A stretch of DNA of 52,054 bases from Spirogloea muscicola (Eukaryota > Streptophyta > Zygnematophyceae > Spirogloeales > Spirogloeaceae), in assembly GCA_009602725.1 (NCBI GenBank), contig WELB01000383.1:1-52054 (forward strand). The letters are read 5' to 3'. Position 1 is the stretch's first letter; each line of letters begins with the position of its first letter. A program made the position numbers and the translations under genes. The notes beneath the pieces were generated by a model, which worked only from the letters and a program-made list of their open reading frames with translations, searched no databases and was not told where the DNA came from. This document shows positions 11,060 to 21,202 of the stretch, piece after piece.

Positions 11060-13270
11060 ATTACCACCCTTGGCCAGGTATGTCCTGAGAGCATCCGGAC
11101 ATCTGCCAAATTGGCCGCAGGCTCCCACGTGTAGTGCTCAGGCTTATATCCGAGCCACTTCACCAAAAACTCACGGGTCTTACGCCCTCGGAGCTTGTCC
11201 CTGTGAGACAAGATCTGCAACGTTTCCTCCGTTTGACAGTGCTAACGGTGCTGGTGACGTTACATGGCCGTATCGTTTCTACCCTTTGGAAGTCCCAAAC
11301 GGTATGCGAGGAGGCGACGCTTCGCGTTCCCATTTGTAAGACGCTTCGCGTCCCCTTTGTGCCGCCCGAGGTGCCGCTTCGCGTCTCCTTTCTACCGCCC
11401 AGGGCGCCGCTTCGCGTCGCCCTTGTGCCGCCCAACGGTTGTCGTTTCGTGTCCCCCTTTGTCCGGCCCGCCCCTCCTGGGGAGGGCCCTGGGGACAATC
11501 CTCGTCACACCCTCAGGGGAGGGGTGGCAGGGGAACGCTATAAGTAGTGGGCCTCGGCCGGACACCTCAATTCGACCCAACGCCCGAGAGAGACACAGCC
11601 CTGCTGCTGCCTAGCCAGCCCCGCTGCTGCCCGCTGCTGCCACCGCCGCCACAGCTGAACTGCTGCCGCCTGCTGCCAGCCCGTCGCCGCAGCTCATCGC
11701 AGCGGGCCCCGCCGGCTCACAGTAAGTCTAATGGTAGAGTCACCGCCCTAGGCGTGCCTCAGGGTAAGACTTTCGCTGCGCTCTGTGCGCGTATGTGCGT
11801 TGGCCTTCTCCTGTATGAGGGTTTTTCCAAAACACCCTATGCTCGAATCCAAATCAGGACACTCTGACTCTAGTTGCGTGATTAGGTGCAGAGATGTCAC
11901 AAGATCTCTTCCACCTCGCATTCAGAATCATCCTCGTCCAGTAGTGGAGGTGGGGGCGGTTGGACACGACAATCCGAAAGGAAGGCCCTCAGCTGAAACA
12001 CATGGAAGACGTTATGGACCTTCCAATGCACCGGTGTCTTCAGCTCGTAGAACACCTTGCCCACAAGGCGTACTACTGCAAATAGTCCAACCCACTTGGG
12101 CAGCAAAAACAACTTGCGCGTACCCACAGCCCGCAAGGATAAGTGCTTCGTGCTCAGCATCACTTGCGCACCAACATCGAAGGACACGTCCTTCCGATGC
12201 ATGTCAGCATAAGCCTTCTGGCGACTCTGGCCAATTACAAGAGATGCCGAGCTCGTCTATGAGCCTCCAAGAGGGTTCAGTAAAGTACCGCGGCGGGAAG
12301 TCGTTCCGGCCTCCCCACCTGAAGTGGAGCTCGGGGATGCTGACCGTACTTGAGGAAGAAAGAAGTCTCCTTTGTGAACGCAAGATAGGCATTGTTCACA
12401 GCATATTCAGCTGGAGCCAAATACTCATCCCAGTCAGGTCGGCTGGGATTGACGAAGTGCCTCAGCATGTCCGAGAACCCGATTAATTCGCTCACTTTGG
12501 CTATTGGTTTGTGGATGGAAGGCTGTGGACAAAGCCTGTTTCGTGCCAATATAGCTTGCAAACTTCTTACAGAATTGACCTGTGAAGCGAGGATCGCGGT
12601 CCAAGACCAATCTCTCAGGTACTCCATGCAGCTTCCACACCTTTTAGCACAAAGATGCAAGCAACATCCTTCGCTGATGCCAGCATAGTCATGGGAGCAA
12701 AATGCTATTATTTGTATTCAAGCCTGGTTTAATTCGATACAACGCGCAAAACCTTACCAATCCACAAAGACGACAATGGCATCATGGCTGTTCCGCGTCT
12801 TAGGCAATTGTGTGATAAAGCCCACATTTACATCAGACCAATTCTAAATGGGCTGAAGCAATCCGGCAGGTTTGCCAGAGATTGCCTTACTACGCTGGCA
12901 TGTGGCACAGCTTGCCATAGAAGGCGCACCTGGGCTGAAAAGCCCTTCCACCAAAAGAGGCGTCGCACAGCCTATCTGCTTTTGCTCACTCCCAGATGAC
13001 CACTGTAAGGCGTATCATGCAGCTCCTGCATCATGTCAGTGCGCAAGGCATTGCAGTCCGGGACCACAATCGCGTCGCCTTGCCACCAGAAGCCTTTGTC
13101 ATCAGTGAGTGTGCTTACGTTGGCGGCTGCAGCAAAGCATGGGTCTTTGCCATACCCTTCACGGATACGGACGTAGACTTCAGACAGGTCAGCCGTGGGT
13201 GGCCAAGAAGCTTGACGAGTCGGACGCAGTCCTGCAGCCCGCACTACAGAAGCATTTAAGGTAGCCAACG
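11060..13270 (-). pseudogene. element B integrase and chromodomain, broken
   Basis: Minus strand: zinc-binding N-terminus near 13100-12970 (TPYSGHLGVSK), core near 12640-12400 (LVLDRDPRFTGQF, then FHPQTNSQSE), GPY/F-type C-terminus 12200-11902 (VSFDVGAQVML, KTPVHWKVHNVFH), then chromodomain 11215-11060 (SHRDKLRG, VKWLGYKPEHYTWEP). A family III solo LTR cuts the protein within EEIL-SHRD. There are several frameshifts in the core. The glutamate motif DGQ-E is altered to NSQ-E. The chromodomain keeps its aromatic residues. Confidence 0.85.
11216..11901 (+). mobile_element. family III solo LTR in the integrase-chromodomain linker of B
   Basis: 686 bp, TGCAACGTTTCC ... GATGTCACA, with the duplication AGATC at 11211-11215 and 11902-11906. 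U3 (about 11315-11460) holds a ~34-bp tandem repeat around CGCTTCGCGTC. The TATA-like GCTATAAGTAG is at about 11538. Taking it out restores the EEILSHRD reading of the host element, which fixes its ends. Confidence 0.93.
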
Positions 13271-13311
13271 CATCAGCGTTGCGAATGTTGCGACTAACAG
13301 GGTCTGCAACA

Positions 13312-13853
13312 TTAAGCCGTCCAGGGCGATAAAGCCACTGGAAACTCAGCCCATCCAGCTTGACGCCTAGTCACATGCTGCTGCATGTGAAAATATGTCA
13401 ACGAGCAATGATTAGTGACGACCGTAAAGTCCAAACCTTCGAGGTAGCAACGCCAGACACGCAAGGCGTGTACCACAGCCAGCAATTCGTGCTCGCCCCT
13501 AGTGCAGTTCCGCTCTGCAGGAATCAGCAGGCGACTCTGAAATGCTAACGCGTGACCCTCTTGCAAGAGCACGGCACCAATGCCGGTCAAAGACGCATCG
13601 CAGATGAGCTCATAGGGTACGCTTTCACGTAAAAAGGCCAGCACAGGCGAAGATGTCAAGCCTGCTGTATTCCCTCAAATGCCCTCTGGCATTTGAAAGA
13701 CCAATCCCAAGGTACGTCCTTACGAGTCAGCTTCGTAAGGGAAGTGCCAAGTTCCCATAGCCTTGTAGGAACTGCCGGAAATAATCTGCGATCTCAAAAT
13801 GGACCGCATTTGTGGCACAATTTTGGCACAGGCCACTCCCGTACGACCGAAGC
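13312..13853 (-). pseudogene. element B RT thumb and RNase H, broken
   Basis: Minus strand: VVREWPVP-type connection near 13845, then CDASLTGIGAVLLQ near 13600, GEHELLAVVHALRVW and VVTNHCSLTYFH. The third acidic residue (usually TDH) reads TNH here, so the RNase H active site is damaged. The frame ends at about 13312, shortly before the integrase. Confidence 0.8.
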
Positions 13854-14600
13854 TAAAACATTCTAAGCCCTTCACAAGCAGTTAAGGGTTAGGACGTCCT
13901 GATTGGTTTCTGTCTCTGGGGTTTAGAGACGAACCCCCAGCACAGAGAAGCACCACATGCACACGCAGCGGAATACTTTGCCCTGAGGCGCCGCCGACAG
14001 GCGGCGACTCACCTCTCGGTACGGGCCAGCAACTGTCCCCAAAGGGAGCAGCCACAGTCTACCTTCAGAAGAGCCGATGAAGATCCGCAGGGACAGGTTG
14101 CGGCGTCGGGCTGCAGCAGCAGGCAGCAGCAGGGCTGCGCGGACGAGCAGCGGCAGCAGGCGGCAGCAGGGCTGCGCGCCTCTCTCTGGCGTGGGCTTCG
14201 CTAACCAGAGCCGGGTGCCCGGAGGCTGGTCTCAGCCCTACTTATANCACACAGTTAGGGTCGGAACGTCCTGATTTGAATCGAACATAGGGTGTTTTGG
14301 AGACAACCCCCTTACAGAGTGGAACCGCCAGCGCACACAGCGCGTACTCGCGCACACAGCGCAGCGGAAGTCTTACCCTGAGGCACCGCCGGAAGGCGCG
14401 GCGCTGCGCGGCGCGGCGGCCATGGCCCGGGGGCCCGGGCGACCCTGCGGCGACAGCTCCGGCAAGCCGCGGTGAGCCGCGTCTCACTTGCCGCGCGTCG
14501 CCCACGTGTCGCACGCCAACGATACCCGGGCCGCGTGCCGTTACCACGCGTTAGCGTTCAACCAACGGTTAAACGTCACGTAACGGATGGGGACGTTACA
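13854..14600 (-). mobile_element. family I variant solo LTR in the RT of element B, with an assembly join inside
   Basis: The duplication GAAGC (13849-13853 and 14601-14605) brackets it. Its ends are TGTAACGTCC (minus, from 14600) and ...GTTTTA (13854). Positions 14248 to about 14397 are a family III U5 piece, and a single N sits at 14247, so the middle may be a wrong or collapsed join. Confidence 0.8.
14247..14247. other. single ambiguous base (N)
   Basis: It lies exactly where family I sequence changes to family III sequence, which suggests an assembly junction. Confidence 0.9.
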
Positions 14601-15147
14601 GAAGCCTTCTTGGGGTCGACACGTATGCCGTCTTTCTTTGCCCACGACATTCCCAAGGTATGTCAGCTCTGGCTGGTTAAATGCGCACTTGGACCGCTTG
14701 GCATATAAGTGGTAATCACGCAGCAACTGCAGCACTTGGCGCAGGTGCTTCACGGGATCCTAAGGTGTTTTGCTGGACACGACGATATTGTCCAAGTAAA
14801 TCAACACAAAATGGTAGAGCAGAGAAGAAAGTGCTCGCCCATAAGAAAAGGGGGCCAGCAAAGCCAGCCCAGACAGAATGGACAATGTCTAAGGCCAAAG
14901 AGAGAAATGACACACAGCTAGGCAGCTAGACAATAGACAGCTTAGCTGTCTTATCGGGTTTAGGCGCCATGGCGGGCGGCGCGCAGCTGCCGCCACCTCG
15001 GCGCCAACGGCGCACTCCGTGGCAACCCCGGAGTAGGGCTCTGCTCGCTGCTACACGCTTGTAGGAAGGGCTCGCCCAGAGAGAAGAGGGGCTGGCAAAG
15101 CCAGCCATAAAGAATGGACAATGTCCAAAGCCAAAGAAAGCGCTCGA

Positions 15148-15386
15148 GAGTACCAGCATCATGCCTCCGACCGCTGGGGCGGATGGCCGCATCCACATCC
15201 GGCGCGCCGATCTCGTCGCCAGCGCTCTCGGTGGGGGACCTCGGCTTATCGCCGACGTTGTCACGACTGACAGCTTTGTTTCCAGCAGCGCCAAACGCTC
15301 GTCAGAGGAGGCGGGCTACGCAGTCCGCCAAGCGGCGGACGCCAAGGAACGTAAATACGCGGACCACCCGGAGGGCGACGCATTGA
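15148..15386 (+). pseudogene. inverted LINE ORF segment (nuclease region)
   Basis: Plus strand, RRADLVASALGGG, LIADVVTTD and YADHPEGD, matching RRVDLVAST...IIADVVTTD of LINE copy 1. It overlaps the neighbouring minus-oriented piece by only the YADHP-GD codons, so the two pieces together cover consecutive parts of one ORF but in opposite directions. Confidence 0.75.
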
Positions 15387-15539
15387 AAGAAAGTGCGCGC
15401 TCATTGAGAAAGTGGGGCCAGCAAAGCCAGCCCAGAAAGGATGGACAATGTCAAAAGACGAAAAAAACAAAAAAACACACAGCTAGGCAGCTAGAGAATA
15501 AGACACGACGAAAGCGCAGGAAACTCAAAACCCGCGGGT

Positions 15540-15860
15540 GAGCAACATCAGGTCAGAGTAGCTCGAAGCAGGATAAGATGCATTCAGACGCGACCCAGAA
15601 GCAGCCGCGATAGCGCGGCCTGCAAGCGAGGGGACGGCATGAGCGAGGGAGCGTTGGAAGGACACGGAGAGCCGCATCCGGAAGACCTGGGCCAGGGAGC
15701 CGGCCGCGTTGAAGCCGGGCAGCCCCCCTGGCAGACCCGGCCGCCGCTCGATGGCCTGCTGGGCAAGCCGCTGGAGGAGATCCAGCCAGCCGCTGCCATA
15801 AGCCCCGTGGACATCGATGGCAAGGGCCGCGAATCCGTCGCCGGGGGGGTGATCAGCATA
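15540..15860 (-). pseudogene. LINE copy 2 ORF C-terminal tail
   Basis: Minus strand from YADHPPGDGF through AIDVHGAYGSGWLDLLQRL, FNAAGSLAQVFRMRLSVS and AAASGSRL to a stop near 15538. It is collinear with the tail of LINE copy 1. The following 150 bases are its 3' UTR with T-rich runs and the terminal hairpin. Confidence 0.75.
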
Positions 15861-16567
15861 CTTCCGCTAAGAGCAGGGGGCCAAAGACCCTTGACATCAC
15901 TGCCTGGAATGTAGCCGGTGCATTGATCAGACCAAAGCTCAGCACCTTGGACTGAAAAAGTCCGAGCTGCGTACGGAACGCCGACTTTTGAACATCCGCA
16001 GGCGTTTGAATCTGATGACACCCACTTGCCAGGTCCAGGGAGCTAACCACCGTAGCCCCTGCAAGCCAATCGAACAGATCATCTATTTGAGGCAATGGGT
16101 ATCGGTTTTTGACAGTAAGCTTATTCAAGCCCGATAATCAATGCACATCCGTAGAGTGCCATCCTTGTTGTCAAAGAGAATGGGTGCTCCGCATGGCGAC
16201 TGAGAGGGCTCAATGTAGCCTTTCGCCAGCAGGATGTCGACCTGGGATCGCATGTCTCGAAATTCGAGAGGGCTTAGCCGGTACTTGGGACGGTAAGGGG
16301 GGTGAGCGCCTGGCTCCAATGGACTTGTATGAGCCACACCTCGGTGAGGAGGTAGACCGTCCGGAAGAGAGTCGGGAAACACATCGGCAAACTCTTCCAG
16401 CAGCTTATCAAGAACCCCGCCATGTGAATCCGCAGCATTCACACACAAGTCGGGCTTAGACTCGTCATTCAACGCCACCATCTAAGACATGCCATTTGCG
16501 AAGTGTTCTTGTGAATCAATTGCTTCATCTACTGTACATGGCGGACAGCGGAATAGAAGCCCCTGCC

Positions 16568-17143
16568 TGTAATGAACCAGCCGTGTGGTTAAGTCACATG
16601 GCTCTGATGGCATTACATGACCGACTATTTGGGACAAGTGGGCCCGCCAGCTGGCGGGCCGGCTTGGCGCGCAAGGGCCCGTTCGGCGGGCCGGCTTGCC
16701 ACGCAAGGACCCGCCCGGAGGTGGGTCCCGCCATTCGAAATACCCCTCGAGGATTAGCCCGTTCAAACGGAGGATCTTGGGCCCGCCGCCGCTGCTGGCC
16801 TTGGGGGGACCCGCTCACACCCCTGGAGGGGGGGTGGCACGGGGAAGCACAAGGAGCCGTGAGGGCGGAGGCTCAACAGACAATTCAAGCCCGTGAAGCC
16901 CAGGAGCAGCCTTGCCACTGCTCGCCGCCGCAAACGCCGCCACACTCCGCTGCGGGGCCTGCTGCGCCGGCCTGCGCCCAGGAGGTGGAGTCGCCGCCGC
17001 TCGGCGGCGCCACAGGGCCTATCTTCCGCTGCGCGACGCGCTAGTGCTTTCACGTGTAGTGGGTTGGCCTCTAAATACCCTACGGCCGAATCCAATAAGG
17101 ACTGCTCACCCCTAACTGCGTGTGTAGGGCGAGATTCACGACA
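16568..17143 (+). mobile_element. family II solo LTR inside element B
   Basis: 576 bp, TGTAATGAACC ... TTCACGACA, with the duplication CTGCC (16563-16567 and 17144-17148). It separates the protease from the RT of B, which is itself a family II element. Confidence 0.93.
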
Positions 17144-17229
17144 CTGCCGCCACCGGCGGTGCTTAGGGAAGCTGCTTGCAAAGGAGAAGGCGCCGTGCGC
17201 CACGTTGGACAGTGCTAGTCTGGCGTTCA

Positions 17230-17673
17230 AAACCGAGGCATGCTTGTGGCACAAAGCCAGTTATCTCCCAATACAACTTCGAATGCAGCAGTCAACACAA
17301 TAGCGTTCCAAGGCACCTCGGCTTTGTATTGCTGAATGCGAATTGGAATTGTGCACAAACCCAGCACTTCGGTGGGGTGGCCATCGGCCAATGTCACTCG
17401 AGGTAAACCATATGCTTGCAAATGCGAGCCAGTGGAGCACACCAATCCCCTACTGACAAAGGACACTGAGGCCCCTGAGTCTAGGAGGATCCTAGCTGGT
17501 GCCGTAGCAACCAGCCCCTCAAATAGCATAGTGTGTCCCCCATGGACACTGCCAAGGAATGGGGTGCCAGCGACATAGACCCGGACCGCGGTCGGGTAAG
17601 ACCTACGCTGAGAGGCATCGACGCTACGCCAAAGGAGCCTGTGTCCCGCCTCGTGCGAGCACATCAGCGACAT
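17230..17673 (-). pseudogene. element B aspartic protease
   Basis: Minus strand, open from 17673 to about 17227. It contains LLDSGASVSFVSR with the DSG codons at 17481-17473, then VTLADGHPTEVLGL and VVLGDNWL, the layout of a pepsin-like retroelement protease. A start codon is not needed because the protein is part of a polyprotein. The frame is lost at the right end, where gag is broken. Confidence 0.8.
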
Positions 17674-17939
17674 CCCCAGCGAAGCTCGAAAGTCACGCCG
17701 CGCTTCTGCGACACAATGAAGAACAGCATTTGTTCAGGCCGACGGCACTCAGGCCAGCTCAGATAAAATCAGCAGCCTTTTGCGAGTTATTGTGGGCTAC
17801 TCACACAAATAGAGGCCCTCCGGCCTGCAGACCTTGCAACAAAGCAGAAATGGAGCGCACAACCTGCACTTTGGTTCACGGGCAAGCAATGCCAGCAAGA
17901 TCAAACAGCTCAAGTGCTTCTGGCTGAATGAGATGGCTC

Positions 17940-18539
17940 TCAGAGACAAGGGTCAGGCACTCACGCTTGCCCTTGAAGTTGCCCTTGTCCCTGCCCATAG
18001 GGCGCTATGGACGTGGCCGCGATGAAGACGGACCTGCCGCCGGGCAGTCCCAAATCTGGTGGCTCTTGTCTCTGCAGCCAAAGCAGCCACCACCACCTTG
18101 CTTACGCGGCTTCTAAGAGCCGCCTTCACCTGCCACGCGTGGCTTCTGGAAGCTGCCGTGGGGACGAGCGCTCTGGCCCTCCTTAGGGTGGAATCGCTTC
18201 CTGCCCCGGTCTGCCTCCGCCGCCCTGCCTGCCTCCAGCAGGGGACGCTTGCCACGCCCCAGATCCGGCGTGCTGACCACCTTCCTGGCGTGCTCGACCA
18301 TCTTCGACAAGTCCGTGAACGCTTCGGTGGTAGCGGGGTCCGTTGCCACCCATGAGCGCATTTACATAGGCAGCCAGCCTTGAACCTCTGGAACTGGTCA
18401 ATTGCCTGCATAGGCTTATTTCTCAGCTTGGAGATGAGCAGCCTGAAATGTCGCACGTAAGGCTCAAAGTCGGCGCTTCTCTCGCTTCCCATGCAAAGCG
18501 CATCCAGCTCGTCACGGGCTCGCAGCTCCGCATGGGGGT
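17940..18539 (-). pseudogene. element B gag with CCHC zinc knuckle, partial
   Basis: Minus strand: MGSERSADFEPYVRHFRLLI near 18490, a basic stretch, then the knuckle C-x2-C-x4-H-x4-C (CFGCRDKSHQIWDC) coded from 18085 to 18044. Frameshifts separate these. The right end is cut at 18540 by a family III LTR fragment. It packages element RNA in the intact family. Confidence 0.8.
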
Positions 18540-18644
18540 TGTAACATTTCTGTCCCTAAGCACACAGTAAGGGTCAGAACGTCCTGTTTGGGTTTAGGAC
18601 ATAGGGTGTTTGGGAGACAAGCCCCTTCCCGAGTGGAACGCCGC
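18540..18644 (-). mobile_element. family III LTR fragment (U5 end)
   Basis: TGTAACATTTCTGTCCC in + orientation is the reverse complement of the family III 3' end. It is cut at about 18644, where element C starts. Confidence 0.7.
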
Positions 18645-19440
18645 CAGACTGACTTGGATAAGTATCTCGCTCCCGCGGAATATGCGGTGAACAATGCCTT
18701 TCATGAGTCCACCAAAAACACCCCTTTCTTCCTTGAGTACGGTCAGCATCCCCGAGCACCTTTACAGGTGGGGAGGCCGGAACGTGTGCCGGCCGCAACA
18801 AGCTTTACCGGTCACCTCCTGAAAGCTCAGCGGAGGGCTAGGCAATGCTTGGAGATTGCCCAGCAACGGCAAAAGGAGTATGCTGATCGACGTCGTCGAG
18901 ATATCTCCTTCGACGTGGGTGCTCAAGTGCTCGTGAGCACGAAGCACCTCTCCATGCGAACTGTCGGCCCGCCTAAGTTGCTGCCAAAGTGGGTTAGACC
19001 CTTTCGAGTAGTGTGCCGTATCGGGCCGGTCGCATACGAGCTGGAAACACCGGTGCACTGGAAAATCCACAAGGTCTTCCACGTGTCCCAGCTCGAACCA
19101 TTCCATTCGGATGGTCGTGTCCAACCGCCCCCACCTTCCCTCGTCGTTGCCAACGAGGAAGAATTTCAGGTGGAGGAGATTTTGTCTCACCGAGACAAAC
19201 TCCGTGGGTGACGTAAGGCCCGAGAGTATCTTGTAAAGAGGCTCGGTTATGGACCGGAGCACAATACATGGGAACCGGCGGCCAATCTTGCCCATTGTCG
19301 CGCCGTTCTCCGTAGGTATCTTGCCAAGGGGCATTCCCCTTTGCGTCGTAGTACCACACTCCCCCGTCGAACTTAACTTCTTCGGGTCTGTAGCGTCATG
19401 TCCTTGTTCCAGAGGACGCGAACATCTAATTGGGGAGGAA
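18645..19440 (+). pseudogene. element C: 3' end of a family I chromovirus pol (integrase C-terminus, chromodomain)
   Basis: It begins within the integrase after the glutamate motif (DKYLAPAEYAVNNAF), continues through LQVGRPERVPAAT, ISFDVGAQVLVS, ETPVHWKIHKVFHVSQLEPF and EEILSHRDKLRG, and hits a stop at 19209. After the stop the chromodomain goes on as EYLVKRLGYGPEHNTWEP. The purine tract is at 19431-19440 (TTGGGGAGGAA). Only one stop breaks this part, so C is fairly young. Confidence 0.85.
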
Positions 19441-19861
19441 TGTAACGTCCCCGCCGTTACGGGACGCTTAACTCCGAGTTAAGCGCTACCGTGTAACCAA
19501 CTGACGCGCACGTGCCTGACGCGTGCGACGCGCATGTGACGCGCGAGTAACCCGCGCGAGGTGACGCGCGGTGTGACGCGCCTGTCAGCGATGTGACGCA
19601 CAGGCGCGCCGCCTCCAGCAGAGGTGGCGAATCCTGGACTTCCAGAGAGAAGCTCCTCGGCATATTCTGGTATCTGCCGACACACCCGTAATGACGTGTA
19701 TGTGACACGTGTGGCCGCCGTGACGCCGCGCCACACCCGTGACGCACTGGCGGCGCCGCAGGGCGCCGCCGTTGGCCGCCATTGGTCGCCACTGGCCGCT
19801 ACTTCCAGAAGGAAGCCGCGTGGCCTGGCCACGTACTAGATTCCCCTTGTCGGGCCCGCCT
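19441..19861 (+). mobile_element. 3' LTR of element C, family I, first ~420 bp
   Basis: TGTAACGTCCCCGCCGTTAC directly after the purine tract. It is nearly identical to 9004-9425 and 31935-32350, and runs into the assembly gap. Confidence 0.9.
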
Positions 19862-20234
19862 NNNNNNNNNNNNNNNNNNNNNNNNNNNNNNNNNNNNNNN
19901 NNNNNNNNNNNNNNNNNNNNNNNNNNNNNNNNNNNNNNNNNNNNNNNNNNNNNNNNNNNNNNNNNNNNNNNNNNNNNNNNNNNNNNNNNNNNNNNNNNNN
20001 NNNNNNNNNNNNNNNNNNNNNNNNNNNNNNNNNNNNNNNNNNNNNNNNNNNNNNNNNNNNNNNNNNNNNNNNNNNNNNNNNNNNNNNNNNNNNNNNNNNN
20101 NNNNNNNNNNNNNNNNNNNNNNNNNNNNNNNNNNNNNNNNNNNNNNNNNNNNNNNNNNNNNNNNNNNNNNNNNNNNNNNNNNNNNNNNNNNNNNNNNNNN
20201 NNNNNNNNNNNNNNNNNNNNNNNNNNNNNNNNNN
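19862..20234. other. assembly gap, 373 N
   Basis: A run of N. Family I LTR sequence enters on the left and family III LTR sequence leaves on the right, so at least one LTR boundary is hidden. Confidence 0.99.
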
Positions 20235-20896
20235 GCCCCAGGCGCCGCGTCGCGTCACCCGAGGTGCCGCGTCGCGCCTCCTCGGCGCCACCCGAGGCAC
20301 CCCGTCGTACCTCATTGGCTTTGCCAAGGCGCCCCTCCGCGCCGTCCCATAGCGCCGCGTTCACGCGCCGCTTCGCGCCTCCTTCGAGCCGCCCAAGACG
20401 CCGCTTCGCACCTCCTTGGAGCCGCCCAGGGCGCCGCTCTCCGTGTCCCCTTCGTCCGGCCCGCCCCCTCCGGGGAGGGCCTTGGGGGCGACCCTCGTCA
20501 CACCCTCGGGGGAGGGGTGGCAGATGGAACGCTATATAAGTAGTAGGCCTCGGCCGGGCTCCCCAGTCCGACCAGCGCCGAGAGAGACACAGCCCTGCTG
20601 CTGCCTAGCGAGCTCCGCTGCTGCCTGCTGCCGCCGCCGCCACCACAGCTCTGCTGCTGCCGCCTGCTGCCCAGCCCGTCGCGCAGCTCGTCGCTGCCGC
20701 CCCGCCGGCTCTCTGTAAGTCTATGGTAGAGTCACCGCCCTAGGGTGGTGCCTCAGGGTAAGACTTCCGCTGCGCTCGATGCGCGTATGTGCGTCGGCGT
20801 TCTCCTGTATGAGGGTTGTCCACTAAACACCCTATGCTTTAATCTAAACCAGGACATTCTGACCCTTTCTGTGTGATTAGGGGCAGAGATGTTGCA
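20235..20896 (+). mobile_element. family III LTR, 5' part lost in the gap
   Basis: The U3 repeats of the CGCCGCTTCGCGCCTCC type run 20235-20440. TATA-like CTATATAAGTAG is at about 20530, the U5 hairpin CACCGCCC-TA-GGGTGGTG at 20733-20750, and the end GATGTTGCA at 20896. It is very similar to the reverse complement of 26022-26410. Confidence 0.85.
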
Positions 20897-21199
20897 GGCG
20901 GCGCCGCCCTGCGGGCGTGATGCCGCCCTGCGTGGCGCGGCGCCGTCAGGCGCGTCACAGCGCCACACGCGTCACAGGCATGTCACTATGGGACCGGCGG
21001 CCCGGCGGCTATGCGGCCGCCATGCCGCCGGCGGCCCGGCGGCCATGCGGCGGCAGCTTCGACGAGCCGCTGCGCGCCGGGCGTCACTGTCGCTTGTCGC
21101 CCACGTGTCGCACGCCAATGATACTGGGCACGCCCGCCGCTACTACGCGTTAGCGCTTAACCCATGGTTAAACGTCACGTAACAGGTGGGGACGTTGCA
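20897..21199 (-). mobile_element. family I variant LTR, U3 start only
   Basis: On the minus strand from 21199: TGCAACGTCCCCACCTG..., then GGTTAAGCGCTAACGCG. The same variant is found at 14398-14600. It is rich in GGCGGC and GGCCGC. Confidence 0.65.
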
Positions 21200-21202
21200 G
21201 GT

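Larger units (their letters stand above)
14823..15869 (-). mobile_element. LINE complex in the RT of element B: truncated copy, inverted piece, extra 3' tails
   Basis: The 7-bp duplication AGAGCAG (14816-14822 and 15870-15876) brackets 1047 bp. From right to left: C-terminal ORF 15860-15540 and 3' UTR to about 15387 (minus); a plus-oriented ORF piece 15148-15386; a 3' tail about 15147-15064 (minus); about 100 bp of unknown sequence; and a last 3' tail about 14960-14823 (minus). The three tails share GTCCATTC...GGGCTGGC-TTTG-CCAGCC-type hairpins and end in GCACTTTCTTC or similar. Confidence 0.8.
14601..16481 (-). pseudogene. element B reverse transcriptase, broken
   Basis: Minus strand: N-terminal part 16481-15877 ([34 protein letters not shown], then [11 protein letters not shown] and NAPATFQAVMSRVFGP), LINE insertion, then 14822-14601. 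The catalytic YLDD motif lies just after the insertion and reads YLDN, followed by a stop and AKRSKCAFNQPELTYLG. Loss of the second aspartate means no polymerase activity. It ends at the family I variant LTR. Confidence 0.85.
8673..18539 (-). mobile_element. element B: Ty3/gypsy chromovirus, family II, riddled with insertions
   Basis: Read on the minus strand: gag 18539-17940, protease 17673-17230, RT 16481-14601 (interrupted), RNase H 13853-13312, integrase 13270-11902, chromodomain 11215-11060, purine tract 10971-10960, 3' LTR 10959-8673. The 5' LTR and start of gag are lost where a family III fragment abuts at 18540. Later insertions: solo LTR II 16568-17143, LINE complex 14823-15869, LTR I variant 13854-14600, solo LTR III 11216-11901, and LTR III carrying LTR I inside its own 3' LTR. 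Without them it would be about 5.5-6 kb. Confidence 0.9.
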
